From NCBI RefSeq assembly GCF_001983105.1, contig NZ_MOMC01000021.1, positions 29,390 through 40,533 on the forward strand: a stretch of 11,144 nucleotides of DNA, read 5' to 3'. Source of the DNA: Pseudofrankia asymbiotica. Lineage in GTDB: Bacteria; Actinomycetota; Actinomycetes; Frankiales; Frankiaceae. Of this stretch, positions 1-5,877 are shown piece by piece. The notes beneath the pieces were generated by a model. The model saw only the letters and a list, made by a program, of their open reading frames with translations, did not search any database and was not told the DNA's origin. The first letter of the stretch is position 1. Each line of letters begins with the position of its first letter. The translations under genes were made by a program, and so were the position numbers.

Positions 1-2
1 CG

Positions 3-1550
3 ACGCCAGAGCCAGGCGAGGCGAGGCGCACGCCCGGGCAGGACGGGCCCGATCCGGGCCTAGACGGCACCACCGCTCCCGAACCGGCGCCGCCCGCGTC
101 CCCCCTGGCACCGACCGCCCGGACCGGCGACACCGGACCGGACCGGACCGGAGGCGGGCGCGCCGAGGCCGACGCCGGGACGAACGACGCGGTCATCCGG
201 CGCATCGAACGGGCCAGCGGGCTGCTGGCGAACAAGGCCGTCGCCAGGATGTCCGAGCTGCTGCCCTGGTACCCGGGGATGTCGGCCCGGCACCGCGCCG
301 ACATCCAGCTCGTGGTGCAGGCGGGCATCGCCTCGTTCGTCGAGTGGTGCCGGCGCCCCGAGCATGCCCGCGACCTGTCGAGCGACGTGTTCCGGGTGGC
401 GCCGCGCGAGCTGGTCCGGGCGGTCACCTTCCGCCGGCTCGTCGACCTGGTCCGGGTGGCCGTCGAGACGATCGAGGCCGAGGTCCCGAACATCGTCGAG
501 CCGGAGCACGAGCAGCGGGTGCTGGCCGACGTGCTGCGCTACTCCCGTGACATCGCCTTCGCCGGGGCGGTCGTCTACGCCCGGGTCGCCGAGGAGCGCG
601 GCGCCTGGGACGCCCGGCTGGAGGCGCTCGTCGTCGACCACGTCGTGCGCGGCGACCAGGACAGGGCGCTGTCGTCGCGGGCGGCGGCGGTCGGCTGGCG
701 CAATCCGCCCGCGGTGACCGTCGTCGTCGGCGCCGCGCCGCCGCAGGCGCCGGAGGCCGTCGTCGACGAGGTACACCGGCTGGCCCGCTCGGCGGGTCTC
801 GAGGTGTTGACCGGCGTGCACAACCAGCGGCTCATCATGATCGTCGGCGGGCGCTTCCGGCTTGACGAGACCGGTACCGACGCGGCGCCAGCCGGGACGG
901 CCGGCACGGTCGCGGACCCGCCCGCGTCCTCCGCCGCCGCGCCCGCCACCGACGCGTCCAGGGCCGCGCGGGGCGAGGAGGGCGGGGTACCCCGCGAGGC
1001 CGCGGCCCGCGCCGTCGCGGCGGCGACCGGTGACCCGAACCGGCCCGGCCGCCCCCGTCGCGATCGCGGCGCCACGAGTGGCGTCGACTCGGCGGTGGAG
1101 GCCGCCCGGGTGCTGATGCCGGCCTGCGGGCCCGGTCCGGTGGTGGTCGGCCCGGTCGCCGCGGACCTGGCCGGCGCCGCCGAGTCCGCGCGGGCCGCGG
1201 TCGCCGCGGTCGACGTCGTCGCCGCCTGGCCGGCCGCGCCGCGGCCGGTGACCGCGCGGGCGCTGCTGCCGGAGCGGGCGCTCGCCGGCGATAAGCGGGC
1301 CCGACGGGCTCTCATCGACGAGATCTACATACCGCTGCGCGACGCCGGCGCGCCGCTGCTGGAGACCGCGGGCACCTACCTCGACTTCGGCGCCTCTCTG
1401 GAGGCCACCGCCAGGGCCCTGTATCTCCACCCCAACACCGTGCGTTACCGCCTGCGAAAGGCGTCGGAGGTGTGCGGCCTCGACACGGCCGACCACCGCC
1501 AACGGTTCATGCTGCACATAGCGCTCCTCCTCGGCCGCCTCGAGGGATAG
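3..1550 (+). CDS. fasR: PucR-type transcriptional regulator of fatty-acid synthesis (FasR/MabR family), 5' partial
   Basis: Regulator of the adjacent fab genes; in Streptomyces FasR activates fabD-fabH-acpP-fabF, and mycobacterial MabR occupies the same place. The frame is open from the left edge (515 residues visible). A start at the ATG at 249 is unlikely: the residues just before it (IRRIERASGLLANKAVARM) resemble the conserved start of FasR proteins, so the true start is probably off the window. After a Pro/Gly-rich head comes the conserved LLPWYPGM region and a long helical domain (about 250-620). A GGDEF-like middle domain follows, interrupted by a low-complexity insert (864-1085). The C-terminal PucR helix-turn-helix (about 1356-1530) contains LYLHPNTVRYRLRKASEVCG. 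A hairpin follows the stop, and fabD begins 393 nt later. Family assignment is firm; effector and target sites are inferred. Confidence 0.88.
   Translation, partial: TPEPGEARRTPGQDGPDPGLDGTTAPEPAPPASPLAPTARTGDTGPDRTGGGRAEADAGTNDAVIRRIERASGLLANKAVARMSELLPWYPGMSARHRADIQLVVQAGIASFVEWCRRPEHARDLSSDVFRVAPRELVRAVTFRRLVDLVRVAVETIEAEVPNIVEPEHEQRVLADVLRYSRDIAFAGAVVYARVAEERGAWDARLEALVVDHVVRGDQDRALSSRAAAVGWRNPPAVTVVVGAAPPQAPEAVVDEVHRLARSAGLEVLTGVHNQRLIMIVGGRFRLDETGTDAAPAGTAGTVADPPASSAAAPATDASRAARGEEGGVPREAAARAVAAATGDPNRPGRPRRDRGATSGVDSAVEAARVLMPACGPGPVVVGPVAADLAGAAESARAAVAAVDVVAAWPAAPRPVTARALLPERALAGDKRARRALIDEIYIPLRDAGAPLLETAGTYLDFGASLEATARALYLHPNTVRYRLRKASEVCGLDTADHRQRFMLHIALLLGRLEG
132..152 (+). repeat. 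Pentanucleotide tandem repeat (CCGGA, 4 copies) inside fasR
   Basis: Four perfect copies of CCGGA run from 133 to 152, preceded by an A that fits the same period. The tract lies in the low-complexity N-terminal coding part of fasR. The unit length is not a multiple of three, so gain or loss of a copy would shift the frame if translation starts upstream. Confidence 0.85.
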
Positions 1551-1608
1551 CTCCCGACGAGCCTGGAAAGCGTCCTCGCCGCCAATCTGGCACGGATCGG
1601 AGAACACT

Positions 1609-1633
1609 CCCCGACGGGTGTGCCCGATCGGGG
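1609..1633 (+). terminator. Hairpin after fasR (terminator candidate)
   Basis: CCCCGA (1609-1614) pairs with TCGGGG (1628-1633). Inside it CGGG (1615-1618) pairs with CCCG (1623-1626) around a TGTG loop, with one bulged A at 1627. That gives ten G/C-rich pairs, 58 nt after the fasR stop. There is no T-run, as is common for actinobacterial terminators. Termination is inferred from structure and position. Confidence 0.55.
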
Positions 1634-1743
1634 TAGCCGAGCGATGGAGCCTGGCCAGGCGGAGCTAGGACTCCGGAACCTCGCGGCGAACACTCGTCGT
1701 GTCGTGGACGACCTACAGGCGTGATGGTGCGAACATCGCCATC

Positions 1744-1762
1744 CACCGGCTCCGCGCCGGTG
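1744..1762 (+). promoter_or_regulatory. Perfect 7-bp stem-loop in the fasR-fabD gap
   Basis: CACCGGC (1744-1750) and GCCGGTG (1756-1762) are exact inverted copies around a 5-nt loop. It may be a second terminator hairpin or part of the fabD control region; the sequence does not decide. Confidence 0.4.
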
Positions 1763-1811
1763 CGACAACGGTCACATCGCCCGACTTAACGGCCCTGTCA
1801 CACGATTGTCG
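1763..1811 (+). promoter_or_regulatory. Cluster of short repeats upstream of fabD (possible regulator sites)
   Basis: GTCACA occurs twice in direct orientation (1771-1776 and 1797-1802), 26 bp apart. The pair is bracketed by CGACAA (1763-1768) and its inverted copy TTGTCG (1806-1811). The cluster lies 133-181 bp upstream of the fabD start, where an activator such as FasR could bind. Function is inferred; the repeats are short. Confidence 0.3.
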
Positions 1812-1858
1812 GCCCAGATGCCGCCAGGTGACTAACGCACCCGTCCGGGCGCCGCGTT

Positions 1859-1875
1859 TTGTAGGACTGCTACAA
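1859..1875 (+). promoter_or_regulatory. fasR binding site (candidate): 17-bp inverted repeat upstream of fabD (candidate FasR operator)
   Basis: TTGTAG (1859-1864) and CTACAA (1870-1875) are perfect inverted copies around GACTG, 68 bp before the fabD start. The left half sits in a TTTTGT run, which resembles the half-site I recall for the mycobacterial homologue MabR. It is one of the few A/T-rich spots in the gap. I could not assign convincing -35 and -10 boxes around it. The rest of the 1551-1943 gap shows no gene. Confidence 0.45.
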
Positions 1876-1943
1876 CGAGCCGTCGGCACATCGGTGAGTG
1901 GCCGCCAGCGACAGCGGGCGCCCGCGAAGGGTTAGGTAGTTAC

Positions 1944-2960
1944 GTGCTCGCCATTCTCGCGCCAGGCCAGGGCGCCCAAGCCCCAGGAATGCTCAGACCG
2001 TGGCTCGAGCTGCCGGGCGTCGCGGCGCGCCTGCGCTGGTTCGGCGCGGCCGCGGGCATCGACCTGGTCGAGCTCGGCACCGAGGCGCCAGCGGAGACCA
2101 TCCGGGACACGGCGGTCGCGCAGCCACTGATCGTCACCGCCGGACTGATCGCGGCCGAGCAGCTGGGCCTGCCACTCCCGGGCGGTGTGCCCGTCGGCTC
2201 GCCGCTGGTCGCCGGCCACAGCGTCGGTGAGATCACCGCCGCCGCGCTCGCCGGCTCGCTCTCACCCGAGGCCGCGATGGCGCTGGTGGCGCTGCGCGGC
2301 CGGGCCATGGCGACGGCCGCGGCTCGCACCCCGACCGGCATGTCGGCGCTGCTCGGCGGCGACCCGGAGGAGGTCGCCGCGCATCTGGAGGGCCTGGGCC
2401 TGACGCCGGCCAACCGCAACGGCGCCGGTCAGATCGTCGCCGCGGGCGACCTCGACGCGCTGGCGAAGCTCGCCGCCGAGCCGCCGGCCGGCGTCCGGGT
2501 GCGCCCGCTCGCCGTCGCCGGCGCCTTCCACACCCACTACATGGCCTCCGGGCGCGACGCGCTCGCCGAGGTCGCCCCGGGCATCCGCCCCGGCACGCCA
2601 AGGCTCGGCCAGGTCTCCAACGCGGACGGCGCCGTGGTGACGGACGGGCGGGAGATGGTGACCCGGCTCGTCGGCCAGGTCGCCGCCCCGGTGCGCTGGG
2701 ACCTGTGCATGGCGACGCTGCGAGAGCTGGGCGTCAGGGCCGTCATCGAGCTACCTCCCGCCGGCACGCTCGCCGGCATCGCCCGCCGAGAACTCCCAGG
2801 AGTGAAGATCCTGCCGATCAAGAGTCCCGACGACCTGCCTGCGGCGCGCGAGCTGCTGGCGGAGCTCGCCGACGCCGGGCAGGCGTCAGCGGCGACGGTT
2901 ACGATTCCCGCGCCCGCCGGCGAGCCCGTCCCGGTCGGCGCCCATGGTGGGGAGGCCTGA
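1944..2960 (+). CDS. fabD: Malonyl-CoA:ACP transacylase FabD
   Basis: Transfers malonyl from CoA to the phosphopantetheine arm of ACP, supplying the extender unit of FAS II in the cytosol. The 338-residue protein (GTG start) opens with LAPGQGAQ (Q9, oxyanion hole). It has the nucleophile elbow GHSVGE with Ser93, the substrate-carboxylate arginine in ALRGR (R118) and the catalytic histidine in GAFHTHYM (H196). The start is set by the conserved N-terminus VLAILAPGQGAQ; the ribosome site is weak (GAAGGG at 1926-1931, or AGG at 1934-1936). The last residues are a Pro/Ala/Gly-rich tail. Its stop overlaps the fabH ATG, so the two are translationally coupled. All key residues are present. Confidence 0.95.
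   Translation: MLAILAPGQGAQAPGMLRPWLELPGVAARLRWFGAAAGIDLVELGTEAPAETIRDTAVAQPLIVTAGLIAAEQLGLPLPGGVPVGSPLVAGHSVGEITAAALAGSLSPEAAMALVALRGRAMATAAARTPTGMSALLGGDPEEVAAHLEGLGLTPANRNGAGQIVAAGDLDALAKLAAEPPAGVRVRPLAVAGAFHTHYMASGRDALAEVAPGIRPGTPRLGQVSNADGAVVTDGREMVTRLVGQVAAPVRWDLCMATLRELGVRAVIELPPAGTLAGIARRELPGVKILPIKSPDDLPAARELLAELADAGQASAATVTIPAPAGEPVPVGAHGGEA
2949..2955 (+). promoter_or_regulatory. Ribosome binding site of fabH
   Basis: GGGGAGG inside the end of fabD lies 4 nt before the ATG at 2960. It decides the fabH start among in-frame codons further upstream. Confidence 0.7.
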
Positions 2961-3901
2961 TGACCGCCGCCGCTCGCGTCCTCGGCCTGGGCACCTACCG
3001 CCCGGTGCGCGTCGTCACCAACGACGACCTCGCCCAGCGCGTCGAGACCTCCGACGAGTGGATCCGCAGCCGGACGGGCATCGCCACCCGCCGGATCGCC
3101 GACGCCGACGAGACGACGGTCATGATGGGCGCCGCGGCCGCCGAGAAGGCGCTGGCCGCCGCCGGCGTCGCCGCGGCCGACATCGACCTCGTCATCACCG
3201 CGACCTGCACGAGCCCGTCGCAGATCCCGGGGACGGCGCCGCAGATCGCGCACCGCGTCGGGGTGCACTCCGCCGGCGCGTTCGACATCAACGCGGGCTG
3301 CGCCGGCTTCTGCTACGCGCTCGCCCAGGCCGCGGACACGGTCCGCTCGGGCACCGCCCGCCACGTGCTCGTGGTCGCCACCGAGAGGCTGTCCGACTAC
3401 ACCGACTGGGACGACCGCACGACGTGCATCCTGCTCGCCGACGGCGCGGGCGCGGCGGTCGTCGGGCCCGGCGAGACCGACGAGATCGGCCCGGCGGTCT
3501 GGGGCCACGACGGCTCCCGCCCGGACGTGATCAGGGTTCCCGGCCACGGCGACAACCTGTTCCGGATGGAGGGGCAGGCGGTCTTCCGCTGGGCCCTGAC
3601 CCTGGTTCCGACGCTGCGCAGCATCTGCGAGCGCGCCGGCGTCGCGCCGGAGGAGCTCGCCGGGATCGTGCCGCACCAGGCCAACCTGCGCATCATCGAG
3701 GCGCTGGTGGGCGGCCTGGGCGCGCGGAACGCGGTCGTCGCCCGCGATGTCGTCGACTCGGGGAACACCTCGGCCGCGAGCATCCCGCTGGGGCTGTCGC
3801 GGCTTCTGGACGCCGGCGAGCTGCGCCGCGGCGACCCGGTCCTCCTGTTCGGTTTCGGAGCCGGCCTGACCTACTGTGGCCAGGTCATCCGATGCCCCTG
3901 A
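2960..3901 (+). CDS. fabH: Beta-ketoacyl-ACP synthase III FabH
   Basis: Condenses an acyl-CoA primer with malonyl-ACP, the chain-starting step of FAS II. The 313-residue protein starts at the ATG overlapping the fabD stop. It begins with RVLGLGTYRP and has TSDEWIRSRTGI near residue 30. The full Cys-His-Asn triad is visible: C114 in INAGCAGF, H239 in VPHQANLRI and N269 in SGNTSAASIP. Length and motifs are normal for the family. Frame is open further upstream, but that part reads as an out-of-frame translation of fabD. Primer preference (acetyl or branched acyl) cannot be read from sequence. It lies between fabD and acpP as in Streptomyces; the mycobacterial locus lacks fabH here. Confidence 0.95.
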   Translation: MTAAARVLGLGTYRPVRVVTNDDLAQRVETSDEWIRSRTGIATRRIADADETTVMMGAAAAEKALAAAGVAAADIDLVITATCTSPSQIPGTAPQIAHRVGVHSAGAFDINAGCAGFCYALAQAADTVRSGTARHVLVVATERLSDYTDWDDRTTCILLADGAGAAVVGPGETDEIGPAVWGHDGSRPDVIRVPGHGDNLFRMEGQAVFRWALTLVPTLRSICERAGVAPEELAGIVPHQANLRIIEALVGGLGARNAVVARDVVDSGNTSAASIPLGLSRLLDAGELRRGDPVLLFGFGAGLTYCGQVIRCP

Positions 3902-3909
3902 AGGCGGTG

Positions 3910-3948
3910 CCGGACGGGGCGAGTCATACCCTGCTCGCCACCCGTCGG
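3910..3948 (+). terminator. Stem-loop between fabH and acpP
   Basis: GGCGAG (3918-3923) pairs with CTCGCC (3934-3939) around a 10-nt loop. An outer, bulged stem joins CCGGACGG (3910-3917) with CCGTCGG (3942-3948). It begins 9 nt after the fabH stop. It could terminate, attenuate or stabilise mRNA ends between the fabDH and acpP-fabF pairs; the sequence alone does not say which. Confidence 0.45.
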
Positions 3949-3992
3949 ACGGTGTCGCCGGGCCAACGCCCACGCGCCGCCCCCATTCGTGG

Positions 3993-4022
3993 GTGACCTT
4001 CACCAATCTGAACCTGTACCCT
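3993..4022 (+). promoter_or_regulatory. Candidate promoter of acpP
   Basis: GTGACC (3993-3998) as -35 and TACCCT (4017-4022) as -10, 18 nt apart, lie just upstream of the acpP ribosome site. The -35 overlaps a 13-bp inverted repeat, GGTGA (3992-3996) and TCACC (4000-4004). An extra promoter would let ACP be made in excess over the enzymes. Consensus match is partial. Confidence 0.4.
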
Positions 4023-4031
4023 TAGCTGATC

Positions 4032-4039
4032 AAGAAAGG
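4032..4039 (+). promoter_or_regulatory. Ribosome binding site of acpP
   Basis: AAGAAAGG ends 6 nt before the ATG at 4046. It supports that ATG over the in-frame GTG at 3989, which would add residues unlike any ACP N-terminus. Confidence 0.65.
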
Positions 4040-4045
4040 TCCCCG

Positions 4046-4294
4046 ATGTCCCAGACTGATGTCCTCGCCGGTCTCGCCGAGATCCTCGAGGAGGTCGCCG
4101 GCGTGGACCCGGCCGACGTCACCCCCGAGAAGACCTTCATCGACGACCTCGACGTCGACTCGTTGTCGATGGTCGAAGTCGTCGTCGCGGCCGAGGAGAA
4201 GTTCGGCGTCAAGATCCCGGACGACGACGTGAAGACCCTCAAGACCGTCGGTGACGCGGTCTCCTACATCCAGCGGGCAGGTGTCGCGGCGTGA
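4046..4294 (+). CDS. acpP: Acyl carrier protein
   Basis: Carries growing acyl chains on 4'-phosphopantetheine and is the shared substrate of FabD, FabH and FabF. The 82-residue acidic protein has the normal ACP length. The attachment serine is S39 in DLDVDSLSMVEVV, followed by helix III residues FGVKIPDDDV. It ends in TVGDAVSYIQ and a short Ala-rich tail. It lacks the long C-terminal extension of mycobacterial AcpM. The last codons overlap the GTG of fabF in GTGA, so fabF is coupled to it. A promoter candidate and a good ribosome site precede it. Confidence 0.96.
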   Translation: MSQTDVLAGLAEILEEVAGVDPADVTPEKTFIDDLDVDSLSMVEVVVAAEEKFGVKIPDDDVKTLKTVGDAVSYIQRAGVAA

Positions 4295-5520
4295 TCAGGA
4301 CCCCTAGGCGGGTTGTCGTCACCGGCCTCGGGGCGACCACTCCGCTCGGGGGCGATGTGGCGTCCACGTGGGAAGGGCTGCTCGCCGGCCGGTCCGGCGT
4401 ACGCCGTCTCACGGAGGACTGGATCGAAACGGTGCCGGTCCACATCGCCGCCCCGCTCGCGGTCGAGCCCCCGCTCGGCCGTGTCGAGGCCCGCAAGCTC
4501 GACCGGACCCAGCAGATGGCCCTGGTCGCCTCGCGAGAGGCGTGGGCCGACGCCGGCACACCGGAGGTCGACCCGCTGCGGCTGATGGTCTGCGTGGGCT
4601 CCGGCATCGGCGGCGTGCTGACCCTGCTCTCCCAGTACGACGTGCTGAAGGAGCAGGGCTCCCGCAAGGTGACCCCGCACGTCGTCCCGATGCTGATGCC
4701 GAACGGTCCGGCCGCCACGGTGGGGCTGGCGTTCGGCGCCAAGGGTGGCGTGCGGGCACCGGTCAGCGCCTGCGCGTCCGGCACCGAGGCGATCGCCCTC
4801 GCGTACGAGCTGATCAAGTTCGGCCGCGCGGACGTCGCCATCGCCGGCGGGACGGAGGCGGCGATCCACCCGCTTCCGATCGCCGGGTTCGCGCAGATGC
4901 AGGCGCTGTCGAAGCGCCAGGACGACCCGACGCTGGCCTCGCGGCCGTTCGACAAGGCGCGGGACGGGTTCGTGCTCGGCGAGGGTGCCGGGGTCCTGGT
5001 GCTGGAGGCGGAGGAGCACGCGAAGGCCCGCGGGGCCCGGATCCTCGGCTATCTCGCCGGGGCGGGAATCAGCTCGGACGCATATCATGTTGCCGCGCCC
5101 GAGCCGAACGGGGCCGGAGCGGCCCGGGCGGTCCAGGAGGCGCTGGAGACGGGCGACCTGACCCCGGCCGACGTCGCGCACGTGAACGCGCACGCGACGT
5201 CGACCCCAGCCGGCGACCTCGCCGAGTCGAAGGCGCTGCACCTGGCGCTCGGCTCGGCGGCCGGCTCGGCCGTGGTGACGGCGACCAAGTCGATGACCGG
5301 GCACCTGCTCGGCGCGGCCGGCGCCGTCGAGGCCGTGGCCACTGTGCTGGCGATGCGCGAGCGCATCGTCCCGGCGACCCGCAACCTCGACGCTCTCGAC
5401 GACGAGATCGAGCTGGACGTGGTGCGGATCGACAACCGGAACATCAAGGCAGGCGCGGCGCTGTCGAACTCGTTCGGCTTCGGCGGACATGACGTCTGCC
5501 TGGCGTTCACGCCCGAATGA
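4291..5520 (+). CDS. fabF: Beta-ketoacyl-ACP synthase II FabF (KAS II)
   Basis: Elongating condensing enzyme that joins malonyl-ACP to acyl-ACP. The 409-residue protein begins VIRTPRRVVVTGLGATTPLG at the GTG overlapping the acpP stop. The Cys-His-His set is complete: C161 in VSACASGTEA, H301 in NAHATSTPAGD and H338 in KSMTGHLLGAAG, with K333 in the same motif. The C-terminus NSFGFGGHDVCLAF is the usual glycine-rich loop; many relatives have Asn where this has Asp401. It is equivalent in place to KasA/KasB of mycobacteria, but only one copy is present. No strong ribosome site is seen, consistent with coupled translation. Confidence 0.95.
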   Translation: MIRTPRRVVVTGLGATTPLGGDVASTWEGLLAGRSGVRRLTEDWIETVPVHIAAPLAVEPPLGRVEARKLDRTQQMALVASREAWADAGTPEVDPLRLMVCVGSGIGGVLTLLSQYDVLKEQGSRKVTPHVVPMLMPNGPAATVGLAFGAKGGVRAPVSACASGTEAIALAYELIKFGRADVAIAGGTEAAIHPLPIAGFAQMQALSKRQDDPTLASRPFDKARDGFVLGEGAGVLVLEAEEHAKARGARILGYLAGAGISSDAYHVAAPEPNGAGAARAVQEALETGDLTPADVAHVNAHATSTPAGDLAESKALHLALGSAAGSAVVTATKSMTGHLLGAAGAVEAVATVLAMRERIVPATRNLDALDDEIELDVVRIDNRNIKAGAALSNSFGFGGHDVCLAFTPE

Positions 5521-5528
5521 CGTTGGGA

Positions 5529-5552
5529 CGGGGCGGGCCATCGCCCGCCCCG
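5529..5552 (+). terminator. Perfect 10-bp hairpin after fabF (terminator candidate)
   Basis: CGGGGCGGGC (5529-5538) and GCCCGCCCCG (5543-5552) pair perfectly around a CATC tetraloop, 9 nt after the fabF stop. No T-run follows. It probably separates the fab operon from accD6, wholly or in part. Confidence 0.65.
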
Positions 5553-5877
5553 GTACCAGCGACCAGCGACACGGGAGACGGCAACCAGAGGACGGCTCCC
5601 TGAACGACAGACACGGCGGCTGCCGCCGGATGTCCGGTCCCTGACCGGGTGCCTGGTGGCCACCCCGTGGCCGCGGCGGTGCCGATGGCGCCGATGCCTC
5701 GGCGGTCAGAACGGTGATCCCGCGCTGCCCGCACGCTGCCGCCCGGCGCGCCGCGAGGCGCGCCACGTCGGTACGCCCTGCACCGCGTACCAGACAGATG
5801 TGCAAGCAGGCCCGCCGCGCCAGCGGCTGGTCGCAGGAGCAGGCCCGTTCGCCGCCCAGGCAACAAGGAGATTCCCG
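5553..5877 (+). other. accD6 upstream region without a gene
   Basis: No gene is seen here. The accD6 frame stays open back to 5656, but the residues encoded are Arg/Cys/Trp-rich and unlike the family. A small inverted repeat, GGCCAC (5658-5663) and GTGGCC (5667-5672), lies in it. With the hairpin after fabF, the length suggests accD6 has its own promoter, but I found no clear -35/-10 pair. Confidence 0.5.
5865..5871 (+). promoter_or_regulatory. Ribosome binding site of accD6
   Basis: AAGGAGA lies 6 nt before the GTG at 5878, the strongest ribosome site in the window. It decides the start against the longer open frame upstream. Confidence 0.8.

Noticed and set aside
1634..1760. tRNA or small RNA gene in the fasR-fabD gap
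   Set aside because: A GGTAGCCGAGC stretch looked like a D-arm, but no acceptor stem, anticodon arm or T-arm could be built around it.
5656..5877. Longer accD6 starting about 220 nt upstream
   Set aside because: The extra residues are Arg/Cys-rich and unlike carboxyltransferases; the GTG at 5878 has a strong AAGGAG site.
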